Source of the DNA: JAADEM01 sp965371855
GTDB taxonomy: Bacteria > Bacteroidota > Bacteroidia > Bacteroidales > Marinilabiliaceae
Direction: 5' to 3'
DNA: 52,999 bases
Assembly: GCA_965371855.1 (NCBI GenBank)
Contig: CBDUZZ010000031.1
Span: forward strand, 1-52,999
Shown: one piece after another, positions 16,341 to 24,708 of the stretch
How the letters are laid out: each line of letters opens with the position of its first letter
Numbering within the stretch: the stretch's first letter is position 1
Notes under the pieces: model-generated
Told to the model about the DNA's origin: nothing
The model's database searches: none
The model's input: the letters and a program-made list of their open reading frames with translations, nothing else
Program-made: the position numbers and the translations under genes

Positions 16341-19300
16341 ATGTTGACAGACCAGGAGAAGAATACAGACCAGATAATTTTAGAAAATGAGCGCTTGAAA
16401 CGCATGATTAAACGTGTGTCGAAAAGTGCAATGGGAATGATGCGTGCAGGCAGTACTGATGATCAGCCTGATCAAAGTATTGATTTCCTTCCAATTCAGA
16501 TATCCTCAATTTTGATGGCCGACAGATCGCTGGAAGACAAGTTGGCTGATGTGCTCAAAAAACTTGGTGAGTTTATCGATGTCAGCAGGGTTTATATATT
16601 TGAGAATTTTGATGAAAACAGAAAGTGCCGGAATAGTTATGAGTGGGTGAACCTGGGGGTTACGACTCAACGAAGTAATCTTGGTGATATTGATTATTCT
16701 GATTTTCCCTATTGGAAAAAGATTCTTGTAGATAAAGGGTCTATAGTAGTTTCAAATATTAGAGAGCAGTTGCCGGAAACATGTTGGAATATACTGGAGA
16801 TTCAGGATATACAGTCTGTTTTAGCTTTTCCTCTTTGGGTAAAAGGAGAATTCTGGGGATTTATAGGATTTGATGAATGTAGTTTTGAACGTGAATGGAT
16901 TCCTTTTGAAGTAAATATTCTTAATGTCACTGCTCAGTTAATAAGTAATTCTATTGAAAATATAAATGCTCAGACAGATATTGAAGTAAATGTCAAATTG
17001 CAGGAGTTGTTGCTTCGTATTTCAAATCTTTTTATAACGTCCGATAGTCTTCAGAACCAACATGATAAAGCTTTAGATATACTGGGAAGTTTTTTTCAGA
17101 CAGATAGAGCATTTGTGTTTGAGAATTCTGCGGATACCAGCTTTTGCACTTTTTCTTCAGAGTGGTGTAATAAAGGGATTTCAGGAAAAAAGGAGTTTTT
17201 TCAGGTTTTAAATTATAATACTGATTTACCGGGGTGGCATAGTATGCTTCTTGACAAGGGTTTTATAGCTACTGGTTTGCCGGGGCAAAATAGTTTGATA
17301 AGTAATAGTCTGTTGTATAAATCATCAGATGTTTCGTCTTTAATTATTTTTCCAATAAAGTCGCAATATCATTTCTGGGGTTTTTTTGGATTTGATGATT
17401 GTAAAACAGAGCGATTATGGAGTCCGCTTCAGCGTAATGCTTTGGAAACGATATCCGGTATTTTGGCAGGAGCCTTTGAGCGAAGGCAGGTAAATGAGGA
17501 AAACCAGAGAAATCATGCCAATATTTTAAAGATAAATGAACAACTGAAGGAGAAGGAAGGTTTTTTGAGTCATGTATTAAGTGCTGCCCCTGTTGGTATC
17601 ATAATCGTCAAAGACCGAAGGATTACATTCGTAAATGACCGTACAATAAAAGATACAGGATATTTAAAGGAAGAGCTAATTGGTCAATCTCCATCAATTC
17701 TTTATGATATGGGGGTAGGGCAGGAAGAAAAAACACGTGAATTTTATGAATTAATCAGAACCGCAGGAATTGGAACGATGGAAGTTATGGTTGTTACAAA
17801 AAGCGGAGGAAAGATTCCAATACAATTAACCGGCACACCTGCATCATTTGATAGTAGCGGAGAGAGCTTTTTAATGATAGGTCTGGATATCTCTGAAATA
17901 AAACAGGCTGAAAAAGAACTGATAGCCAGCCAGAACAGGATAAAAACAATTATTGATACAACAATTGACGGTATTCTAATCTGTGAAAAACCTGATGAAT
18001 ATACATATATAAACAGAGCCGGAACAAATTTGGTTGGATATAGTAAAGAACAACTAAAGAGTATTACTCTTGATAATATTTTTCAGGATAATAAAGAGAA
18101 GTTAAAGTATTTCAGAGCCTTTAAAATTATAGATGAAAAGGATGAGTTTAAAGGTGATATCCAAATAGTGAATAGCAAAGGCGATATTCGTCACGTTGAG
18201 GTGACCGGAACATCTGTGGTTCTTGACAATAGGAGACAATATTATTTTTCTCTTCATGATATTACTAATCGTATTTATAATGAACACGCTTTACAATTAA
18301 GTGAAGAAAAGTTCAGAACATTAACAGAGAATTCGAGGGATCATATCTTAAGAATTGAACAAAACGGTAAGGTATCTTATTGTAATTCATCATTTCTTCG
18401 TGAATATGGATTTACTACTGAAGATGTTATTGGTAATGTGTTTACTGAGATCAGAAATATTCCTGAAGAGTTTAAAAGAGGATTGTTTCCAAAGGTTAGG
18501 GATGTTTTAAGGAATGGAATAATTGCTAACATCGAGATTGTAATTCATTACAAAGGAAGATATCTTGTTTTTGACTGGACAATAACACCGGAAACAAATG
18601 TGACAGGTCAGGCTCATTCTGTGTTGGTGGTAGGAAGAGATTTTACAGGGCGAAAAAATGCGGAACGGGAGTTGGTGATTGCAAAAGACAGAGCTGAATC
18701 TGCAGATAAACTGAAATCGGCTTTCTTAGCCAATATGAGTCATGAGATACGTACTCCGTTGAATGCAATCGTAGGATTTGCAAACCTTCTGAAAGAGGAT
18801 CTTATCGATAATGAAGAAAAAGAAGAATACATTAATATTATAAATAAAAGCTCTGATAACTTAATGATGCTGATCAATGATATTATTGATTTGGCACGAA
18901 TTGAGAGCGGACAGCTTAATTTGTTAAGGGGTGAGGTTAGTGTAAATGCAATGTTGAATTCATTATATACAACCTTTAAGCAAAGAGCAAAAACGGAGAA
19001 AGGAGAGAGTGTCTCCGTTGTTTTATCTGTACCTGATACTTTGCAGCCAATGCATATTTTGGCTGATGAGAACAGACTAATTCAAATTTTTAACAATCTG
19101 TTGGGTAATGCTCTTAAATTTACCGATAAAGGGGTTGTGGAGTTTGGCTATACACTGGATAGTGAATTTGTGAAGTTTTATGTGCGCGATACAGGATTTG
19201 GTATAGTACACGAGAAACACAACCTGATTTTTGATCAATTCAGGCAGGCGGATGAGGCTATAACAAAAAAATACGGAGGTACAGGTCTGGGATTGACGAT

Positions 19301-19850
19301 ATGCAAAAGGCTTATTGATGCAATGGGGGGTAAAATCGGACTTGTTTCAGAACCGGGAGAAGGTGCCGAGTTTTTCTTCACCATTCCGTTAGTGATTGTA
19401 GAATCAAAAGAGGAGGAAATAGCAAGAGAAAAGGTTACTGTAATTCATCATATAGAACCAAATAAGCAGTATATGTGGTCTGATAAGATGGTATTGCTTA
19501 TTGATGATAATAGTAGTGTACATTTGCAGTTATGCAAATACCTTGAGAAAACTGGTGTTACTGTTATTTCGGCACGTACAGGCAGCTCTGCTCGTGAGTT
19601 GTTGAGAAAAAGGGATGATATTAGTATGGTGTTAATGGATATTCAAATGGATGATGTTAACGGGGTGAGTTTTGTTCAGGATATGAAGAAGCAAGGAATA
19701 AAAGTGCCGATTATTGCTCAAACAACAGAAGAATTATTGAAAAACAGCGATGAGATACTAAAAGCCGGCTATGATGAATTTGTTTCAAAGCCAATTAATA
19801 GAGAGGAGTTATTAATTAAAATGGATAGGTTTCTTCAAAACAACAGATAA
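16341..19850 (+). CDS. Hybrid sensor histidine kinase (GAF-GAF-PAS-PAS-PAS-HisKA-HATPase-REC)
   Basis: 1169 residues from the ATG at 16341; a TTG two codons earlier is less likely. Two repeated GAF-like modules (about 55-210 and 220-385) each contain FWGFxGFD. Three PAS domains follow (about 410-530, 535-645, 655-770), then HisKA with phospho-acceptor H801 in MSHEIRTPLNAI, HATPase_c (NNLLGNALKFTDKG, then GGTGLGLTI), and a receiver domain with phospho-acceptor D1100 in VLMDIQM. No transmembrane helix, so a cytoplasmic sensor. It has no adjacent response regulator; output may be by phosphorelay. The ligand is unknown. Confidence 0.93.
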   Translation: MLTDQEKNTDQIILENERLKRMIKRVSKSAMGMMRAGSTDDQPDQSIDFLPIQISSILMADRSLEDKLADVLKKLGEFIDVSRVYIFENFDENRKCRNSYEWVNLGVTTQRSNLGDIDYSDFPYWKKILVDKGSIVVSNIREQLPETCWNILEIQDIQSVLAFPLWVKGEFWGFIGFDECSFEREWIPFEVNILNVTAQLISNSIENINAQTDIEVNVKLQELLLRISNLFITSDSLQNQHDKALDILGSFFQTDRAFVFENSADTSFCTFSSEWCNKGISGKKEFFQVLNYNTDLPGWHSMLLDKGFIATGLPGQNSLISNSLLYKSSDVSSLIIFPIKSQYHFWGFFGFDDCKTERLWSPLQRNALETISGILAGAFERRQVNEENQRNHANILKINEQLKEKEGFLSHVLSAAPVGIIIVKDRRITFVNDRTIKDTGYLKEELIGQSPSILYDMGVGQEEKTREFYELIRTAGIGTMEVMVVTKSGGKIPIQLTGTPASFDSSGESFLMIGLDISEIKQAEKELIASQNRIKTIIDTTIDGILICEKPDEYTYINRAGTNLVGYSKEQLKSITLDNIFQDNKEKLKYFRAFKIIDEKDEFKGDIQIVNSKGDIRHVEVTGTSVVLDNRRQYYFSLHDITNRIYNEHALQLSEEKFRTLTENSRDHILRIEQNGKVSYCNSSFLREYGFTTEDVIGNVFTEIRNIPEEFKRGLFPKVRDVLRNGIIANIEIVIHYKGRYLVFDWTITPETNVTGQAHSVLVVGRDFTGRKNAERELVIAKDRAESADKLKSAFLANMSHEIRTPLNAIVGFANLLKEDLIDNEEKEEYINIINKSSDNLMMLINDIIDLARIESGQLNLLRGEVSVNAMLNSLYTTFKQRAKTEKGESVSVVLSVPDTLQPMHILADENRLIQIFNNLLGNALKFTDKGVVEFGYTLDSEFVKFYVRDTGFGIVHEKHNLIFDQFRQADEAITKKYGGTGLGLTICKRLIDAMGGKIGLVSEPGEGAEFFFTIPLVIVESKEEEIAREKVTVIHHIEPNKQYMWSDKMVLLIDDNSSVHLQLCKYLEKTGVTVISARTGSSARELLRKRDDISMVLMDIQMDDVNGVSFVQDMKKQGIKVPIIAQTTEELLKNSDEILKAGYDEFVSKPINREELLIKMDRFLQNNR

Positions 19851-19893
19851 ATTTACCCTTGTTAAAAAATAGATATTTGAAATAGCCGTCTTG

Positions 19894-20163
19894 CTATGTC
19901 TTAATTGAAAAACTACTAAAGCCAAAGGTTGGTACTTCATGAACAATAAATTCATCTATCCTTGACATTGACGGCCCTTTGCGGCAATCTGTCATAAAAC
20001 GATGTACATTATCATTTTCACCTTCTGCATCTATCTCAACTCTGCCATCATACAAGTTTCGCACATAACCTTTTACATCATGTTCCCTGGCTCTGCTTGA
20101 AACGTAATATCGAAAGCCAATTCCTTGAACTCGTCCGTCAACAATAATCTTTACCCGTTTCAT
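19894..20163 (-). CDS. acyP: Acylphosphatase
   Basis: 89 residues, the standard size. Hydrolyses acyl phosphates such as carbamoyl phosphate and 1,3-bisphosphoglycerate. The family signature is complete: GRVQGIGFRYYV with the catalytic Arg at residue 23, and GYVRNLYDGRVEIDAEG with the catalytic Asn near 41. It is the last ordinary gene before the CRISPR/REP region and shows no functional link to it. Confidence 0.94.
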   Translation of the reverse strand: MKRVKIIVDGRVQGIGFRYYVSSRAREHDVKGYVRNLYDGRVEIDAEGENDNVHRFMTDCRKGPSMSRIDEFIVHEVPTFGFSSFSIKT

Positions 20164-20349
20164 CTGTTTGTAACTTTTTATGATTGCGAATGTAAATAAA
20201 ATTTTCTTTATTTTATGATGTTTTTCCCTACTAACCTGTTATGATTATATTTTGCAGGTCTCTGTTTTAATCCTGTAATTAAAAACGGGTCTTTCATTGA
20301 GTTTACTTTAGCCTACAGAGTGAATGTTAGCAAGTAGTACTTACCGATA

Positions 20350-20384
20350 TATTGGGAGTGCGACTCCAAGTCGCGCCCCCAATA
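20350..20384 (+). repeat. REP palindrome 1 (left edge of the CRISPR locus)
   Basis: Left arm TATTGGGAGTGCGACT, loop CCA, right arm AGTCGCGCCCCCAATA, 35 bases. It lies 18 bases before the solitary CRISPR repeat. Confidence 0.9.
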
Positions 20385-20402
20385 ATAAGTGTTCGGATTC
20401 GG

Positions 20403-20449
20403 GTTGTGAATTGCTTTCAATTTGTATCTTTGAAGTATTGAGCACAGTA
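20403..20449 (+). CRISPR. Solitary type II-C CRISPR repeat (array reduced to one unit)
   Basis: A 47-base repeat beginning GTTGTGAATTGCTTTCAA closely follows the layout of Bacteroidota type II-C repeats. Its bases 2-24 pair with the anti-repeat of the tracrRNA at 26784-26805 over 22 bases with a single extra T, so it is the cognate repeat. I find no second copy in the window, hence no spacer. It sits where an array is expected, beyond cas2, and lies between REP 1 and REP 2. The rest of 20164-20565 has no gene. Confidence 0.8.
20404..20432 (+). promoter_or_regulatory. Promoter inside the CRISPR repeat
   Basis: Within the repeat, TTG (20404-20406), an 18-base spacer and TATCTTTG (20425-20432) make a Bacteroidota-type promoter pointing out of the repeat's 3' end. 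Initiation would fall in the last bases of the repeat, so each spacer of a full array would have its own promoter. Confidence 0.5.
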
Positions 20450-20526
20450 TACCTTGGCTTATTCTTCTGGTTCACAATAAGATGAGGTTGATAATAGAAA
20501 TAAAAAAAACTGTGCTTTTCTTGATA

Positions 20527-20561
20527 TATTGGGAGTGCGACTTGGAGTCGCGCTCCCAATA
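20527..20561 (+). repeat. REP palindrome 2 (directly after cas2)
   Basis: Arms TATTGGGAGTGCGACT and AGTCGCGCTCCCAATA, loop TGG. The pairing extends a few A/T bases further on each side. It ends 4 bases from the cas2 stop codon and could act as its terminator hairpin. Confidence 0.9.
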
Positions 20562-20565
20562 TATT

Positions 20566-20901
20566 CTAAAACAGTTCCAACTGTTGCGGCATCTCAGGCC
20601 TGTGTTCCTCTTTCTTCCCATAAAACAGTTCTATCATACCAAATTGTTTGTCGGTAATATTTAGTATCCCCACATGACCTAATGCAGGTAGAAATGATTT
20701 TACACGTTTTATGTGTACCTGGGCATTTTCGCGACTTGAACAGTGACGCATATAAATAGAAAACTGAAACATTGAAAATCCGTCTTTTATCAGGTTTTTA
20801 CGAAACATTGATGCAGCCTTCCGCTCTTTTTTTGTTTCTGTCGGCAAATCAAAAAATACCATAACCCACATAATTCTGTATTGATTTAATCGTGATAGCA
20901 T
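20566..20901 (-). CDS. cas2: CRISPR-associated endonuclease Cas2 (type II-C)
   Basis: 111 residues from the ATG at 20901. The family starts at SRLNQYRIMWVMVFFDLPTE, with the beta1 aspartate in FFDLP; RKNLIKDGFSMFQFSIYMRH and KQFGMIELFYGKK follow, and the tail QQLELF is the usual C-terminus, so the gene is intact. A GTG at 20934 would add 11 non-conserved residues. Cas2 forms the spacer-integration complex with Cas1. It lies 42 bases after cas1. Confidence 0.95.
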   Translation of the reverse strand: MLSRLNQYRIMWVMVFFDLPTETKKERKAASMFRKNLIKDGFSMFQFSIYMRHCSSRENAQVHIKRVKSFLPALGHVGILNITDKQFGMIELFYGKKEEHRPEMPQQLELF

Positions 20902-20943
20902 AATTGTTAAAATATTTTTTCGTGAGGTCCTCACTGCTTCATG

Positions 20944-21894
20944 CTATAACTCAGGATAAAGAATTTTTCGGCTATTACCGGCAAAACAGTTACACAAGCT
21001 GGCTGTTGTTCTTTGCATAGCTATCATTAAAGGACTTTTTTCGCCGTCAATTATTATATCAATAGCAGGAAGTTTCAGAATCTCTCTTTTTATTTCAGGG
21101 ATTAGTTCAAATCCGTACATATCCCATGCGGGTGAGTAGTGTTCGTCAACAATGTTTTTCACTATTAAATCGGCATACGGTCGGTATGGCTCCATAATAT
21201 CATCAGCAAGAGCATAAGCATTATATTTGTTATGATGATGAATACCGAGAGTCGGCAGTAAACCGGAGGCAACAAGTGAACGGGCTGTTACGGCTCTTAA
21301 TATTGCGTAAGCATAGTTGAGCAAGTTATTAGGTTCACCTTCAAACCTTCCTCTTTTGAAATCTTTGATTGTTCCTGAGAATATATTTTTCCAATAAAAA
21401 GCAGCTGCGCGGGCTTCGTAATTATCAGGGTCGCCTGAACGAACTGAGTCTGCCCAGTACTGCATATTTTCTAAATTGTTATTATTCTTCGGAGTGCGAC
21501 TTTGAGTCGCGCCCCGAATTTTAAGTAATACAGCCCTCTGGTTTTGTATTTTTGCTTTTATTGTTTGTTGCCATAGTTGTTTCTTCAGAGGCTGGCTTAC
21601 TTTTATTTGATCGTTAAAACGTTCCTGCTGAATAGTGTTTCCATCCAGATTCAGCATTAACCCCTGTGGCATATGTCGTTCATCGCAAGTGATAAGTGCT
21701 ACATTGTTATGGAGCAGTTTGGTAATGAGGTTTAATGATACTGTCAGCCTAAAGGCATCAAGTACGATTACACCAATATCTTCTATTGGTACTGTAACTG
21801 GTTGTTTTTCTTTATCGGTGAAGTCAATTACAAGTTGTTTGTCTTTGGTATGGAGGTAGGCATCGTTTCCGAAATATAGTGTTCGTTTTATCAT
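20944..21894 (-). CDS. cas1: CRISPR-associated integrase Cas1 (type II) with in-frame REP insertion
   Basis: 316 residues. An N-terminal beta domain (LYFGNDAYLHTKDKQLVI, IEDIGVIVLDA) precedes the helical catalytic domain. Metal ligands are present: E160 in NYEARAAAFYW, H219 in PTLGIHHHNKYN, and D231/D232 in LADDIMEPYRPYADL. Residues about 126-136 (IRGATQSRTPK) are encoded by a REP palindrome (21488-21518) inserted between two helices without breaking the frame; family sequence resumes with LENMQYWADSVRSGDPDN. Whether the protein tolerates the insert is unknown. Separated from cas9 by the RAYT gene. Confidence 0.95.
   Translation of the reverse strand: MIKRTLYFGNDAYLHTKDKQLVIDFTDKEKQPVTVPIEDIGVIVLDAFRLTVSLNLITKLLHNNVALITCDERHMPQGLMLNLDGNTIQQERFNDQIKVSQPLKKQLWQQTIKAKIQNQRAVLLKIRGATQSRTPKNNNNLENMQYWADSVRSGDPDNYEARAAAFYWKNIFSGTIKDFKRGRFEGEPNNLLNYAYAILRAVTARSLVASGLLPTLGIHHHNKYNAYALADDIMEPYRPYADLIVKNIVDEHYSPAWDMYGFELIPEIKREILKLPAIDIIIDGEKSPLMIAMQRTTASLCNCFAGNSRKILYPEL
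21488..21518 (+). repeat. REP palindrome 3 (inside cas1)
   Basis: Arms TTCGGAGTGCGACT and AGTCGCGCCCCGAA, loop TTG. It belongs to the CGG-arm subtype and is read through in frame as part of Cas1. Confidence 0.88.
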
Positions 21895-21909
21895 AAAATA
21901 TTGTTGTCA

Positions 21910-21942
21910 GTGGGGGTGTGCGACTATGAGTCGCGCTCCCAC
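21910..21942 (+). repeat. REP palindrome 4 (RAYT 3' end to cas1 junction)
   Basis: A diverged copy: GTGGGGGTGTGCGACT, loop ATG, AGTCGCGCTCCCAC. It supplies the last codons and the stop codon of the RAYT gene and ends 15 bases before the cas1 start side of the junction. Confidence 0.85.
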
Positions 21943-22553
21943 TTGGTTATATATTCTTTGGTAATCTCTTTATTTACAAGGTTCCCATCTCGTAATCCGG
22001 CATAAACCGGCGCTGACGAATATTCCCACTCTTCCGGGTTCTTTACTAATCCTGCTTTTACAGGGTTTTGATGAATATAGTTAAAGCATATTTGTGGATA
22101 TTGTTGCTCCGGTAGTTCTACATTTATTTGAGTAACACCACCACTTACAATGAAAGAGGGTGAGATACCTTCAGGGCAGTTTATACATTCGGCTTTGGTT
22201 TTTTGACGGAATAATGTTCCTGTAGTTTTTTCTTGTTTGTTTATTGCACGGGTGTAGGAAGATAATAGTATTCCTATTGATTTGTTTAAAGAAATCATAT
22301 TTGGTGGAGTATTGGGAGTGCGACTTGAAGTCGCGCCCCCAATAACCGATTCATCAATTTCAACTTCATTCACTAAAACCATTAAATGAAAATGGTTTGG
22401 CATTAGACACCATGCAAGAATGGCGGTATAAGGTGTAATGTGAGTTTTTATTTTTTTTAAAAAGAACAGATAATTATCTCGTTTAAAGAAAATCCTTTGC
22501 CGGTTGTTGCCCTGGTTGTAGATGTGATATATGTAGCCTTTTTCGAATTGCAT
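21924..22553 (-). CDS. REP-associated tyrosine transposase (RAYT / Y1_Tnp)
   Basis: 209 residues of the IS200/IS605-related HUH single-strand transposase family. The opening YIYHIYNQGNNRQRIFF, the metal-binding HFH at 54-56 in MPNHFHLMV, the probable catalytic Y100 in SSYTRAIN, and the YIHQNPVKAGLV plus EWEYSS segment mark a RAYT, which typically acts on nearby REP palindromes. Residues 70-82 (VIGGATSSRTPNT) come from an internal REP, and WERDS plus the stop come from REP 4. Full REPs flank it on both sides. It interrupts the cas9-cas1 junction on the same strand. Confidence 0.92.
   Translation of the reverse strand: MQFEKGYIYHIYNQGNNRQRIFFKRDNYLFFLKKIKTHITPYTAILAWCLMPNHFHLMVLVNEVEIDESVIGGATSSRTPNTPPNMISLNKSIGILLSSYTRAINKQEKTTGTLFRQKTKAECINCPEGISPSFIVSGGVTQINVELPEQQYPQICFNYIHQNPVKAGLVKNPEEWEYSSAPVYAGLRDGNLVNKEITKEYITKWERDS
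22310..22344 (+). repeat. REP palindrome 5 (inside the RAYT gene)
   Basis: Arms TATTGGGAGTGCGACT and AGTCGCGCCCCCAATA, loop TGA. It is translated in frame within the transposase, between the HFH motif and the catalytic tyrosine. Confidence 0.9.
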
Positions 22554-22570
22554 GTAACCGTGTTTTGATT

Positions 22571-22624
22571 TATTCGGGGTGCGACTTATTATTCGGAGTG
22601 CGACTCAAAGTCGCGCCCCGAATA
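22571..22624 (+). repeat. REP palindrome 6 with an adjacent half copy (cas9-RAYT junction)
   Basis: A complete REP at 22590-22624 (arms TATTCGGAGTGCGACT and AGTCGCGCCCCGAATA, loop CAA) is preceded by a left half, TATTCGGGGTGCGACT, at 22571-22586. The pair ends 11 bases from the cas9 stop codon. Confidence 0.88.
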
Positions 22625-22635
22625 ATAATACTTAA

Positions 22636-24684
22636 CTAATACTCCCCAACTTTTACTATTTGACCTAAATGATTAATGCGTACTTTGATAATTCCTTTTA
22701 AGTTAGAAGGTGTTTGGATAAAATAGTATGTAATCTGAGAAAGTTCTTTTTTCTTTTTTAATAACTCACCATCAACAGCCTTTGTCTCTAAATGATGATT
22801 GAAAACATAATTCTTTGTTGAGATTTTTTGCACTCTAAACAGATGTGGACTAATCAAGCTTGCGTTGTCAGAGTTTAATAGGTCAATTTCATGTGGGTCA
22901 AAATCATCAGAGGGGAATACAAAATACTCGTTTTGTTTCATGGTAAAAAGGAATTGCCATCCTTCACCATTTTTGTAATCTTTATCAATAACCGGTAGTC
23001 CTTGTCTTGCACGTTCTACAGCTTCAAAGAATGAAACAACTTTGTCTTGCAGGTTTCCTTTCTCATCTTTATAAATGGCTACATGATGATTATTGCTGGT
23101 GCTTATAAAATCAGCAGCTTGCTTATTGCCGTTTTCATCAAGTATGAATTTTCCGTTATGATCTTTTTTATAGTGTAAGGCTTCGGCATTGCTCACACCT
23201 GTAATTGTAACACTTTTTATTGTAATCCCTTTTTCTCTGTTTAGCCAAATTGGGTTTTCTTCAAGATTTGAAAACGCTTTTTTTGCATCGCTATTACACT
23301 CATCTAACCTCTTCTGTAAAATTTGCTTGATTTTTATGTCTATTACTTTGTCAATCTTTAGGTCAGGTGAAATATCTTTTCGGATAGTATAAAAAGGCTC
23401 TTTCCAAACTAACTTCACTTTTTCCGGTAGTTCTATTGTTCTTTCATTATCAATATAAATAGGGTTTTTATTTGGTGAGTTTTTGCCGGCAAATGCATTT
23501 TTAGGATTACCTTCAAACTCGGCTAATCTTGCCAAAAGTGCTTCTCTAAAATTTTGCTTAGCTACTTGTTTTATTTTTGCCAAATCAAATTTTACACCTA
23601 CTTTTTCAAGCTTAGTTTCGTATCGTTCAATTTTGCCATAAACGGTTTCTTTATGCAATTTTCCACGAGGAGTTAATTCTATTTTTGTTTTGTAATTGTC
23701 TTTTCCTTTAGCTTTAGTTTTGTTTTTATTACGTGTAACAACTTTGTTTTTGGCCTTAAAGGAAATTAGGATACTTTCTAAATGTTTCTTGGCCTCAGCT
23801 CTAAACTCACTAATTGGCATAGGGGGAATAAAAATCAATCCATTGTTTTTATTCCTGCGCAAATGCTTTTGCTCAATACCGTATACAGAACTTGATTTGT
23901 CACTTCGAGCGTGTAGATTATTTAAATATTGAATGAATGCAGGCTTGGTAAAGGCAACAGTTAAAGCATCCATTGCGTGATGGCGATGGTCGTTTCGTTT
24001 CGTCCAATCTTTAATCTGTCTTTCGGGCTGCCCATGTTTGCCTGTGATTGTTTCAACTAAACCTAATTGTTCGTACTTAGGCATATTTAGCTCTTTCATA
24101 GTGTTAATCAATTGCCAATCGCTACGTAAACGGTCGGTTATACTTCCGGTTGTTGCACTAACTGTTCTTGCTACTTCTTGCAACATTTGTGTAGCTTTCT
24201 TTGCAATGTACTGACTGTTTCGTAAATCACGCTCAATGAAACCATCAGGAATCTTTGATGCTTTCATTAGCAGCTTGCTATTCTTTGCTTTTGTTATTTT
24301 CCCATCTTTAAACAATTTCTCTATTCGTGCTAAATACTGTTCAAAATCATTTTCGTTTAAATATGTTTTTAAGAAATCATAAGCTGTTTCATTACTTTTT
24401 TTTAGATTGACATCTCTTACCGTTAAGGTCTTGTTTGAAAAACTATCATCGAATATTAAAGCTTTTGGCACAATATGTTCTATGTCGAACTCCTTAGAAA
24501 AAAGTTTGACTTTTGGAATATAGGTATTAGTGTAGAGTGTTTTATAACCATTACTCTCTAACTCCTGCCATAGCTTGTATCTTATTATGTCGTTACGGGT
24601 AACCTTTGTAATGCCAAACTCAGCCTGTAACAGTTTTCTTATTTTATCATGTCTGGCTGTTGCGGCATTGATGTTCTTTGTCAT
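22636..24684 (-). CDS. cas9: Cas9, C-terminal part (HNH, RuvC-III, PAM-interacting region)
   Basis: 682 residues in the same frame as the upstream Cas9 part, opening at the ATG 24 bases after its stop. HNH nuclease: FDIEHIVPK with H70 and the downstream DVNLKKSN with N93. RuvC-III: DHRHHAMDALTVAF with H236 and D239. The remaining 440 residues are the wedge and PAM-interacting part. AAAGAGAAGC just before the ATG could permit re-initiation. If made, this half must join the N-terminal half to rebuild RuvC. Otherwise it is the 3' part of a pseudogene. Confidence 0.9.
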   Translation of the reverse strand: MTKNINAATARHDKIRKLLQAEFGITKVTRNDIIRYKLWQELESNGYKTLYTNTYIPKVKLFSKEFDIEHIVPKALIFDDSFSNKTLTVRDVNLKKSNETAYDFLKTYLNENDFEQYLARIEKLFKDGKITKAKNSKLLMKASKIPDGFIERDLRNSQYIAKKATQMLQEVARTVSATTGSITDRLRSDWQLINTMKELNMPKYEQLGLVETITGKHGQPERQIKDWTKRNDHRHHAMDALTVAFTKPAFIQYLNNLHARSDKSSSVYGIEQKHLRRNKNNGLIFIPPMPISEFRAEAKKHLESILISFKAKNKVVTRNKNKTKAKGKDNYKTKIELTPRGKLHKETVYGKIERYETKLEKVGVKFDLAKIKQVAKQNFREALLARLAEFEGNPKNAFAGKNSPNKNPIYIDNERTIELPEKVKLVWKEPFYTIRKDISPDLKIDKVIDIKIKQILQKRLDECNSDAKKAFSNLEENPIWLNREKGITIKSVTITGVSNAEALHYKKDHNGKFILDENGNKQAADFISTSNNHHVAIYKDEKGNLQDKVVSFFEAVERARQGLPVIDKDYKNGEGWQFLFTMKQNEYFVFPSDDFDPHEIDLLNSDNASLISPHLFRVQKISTKNYVFNHHLETKAVDGELLKKKKELSQITYYFIQTPSNLKGIIKVRINHLGQIVKVGEY

Positions 24685-24708
24685 TGCTTCTCTTTCTTTA
24701 GCACTTTT

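Noticed and set aside
20341..20559. Open frame on the minus strand beginning MGARLQVALPIY
   Set aside because: It is the translation of two REPs and the solitary CRISPR repeat between them. It has no protein-like features.
20902..20934. GTG start extending Cas2 by 11 residues
   Set aside because: The extension is outside the conserved Cas2 N-terminus, and an ATG stands at the family start.
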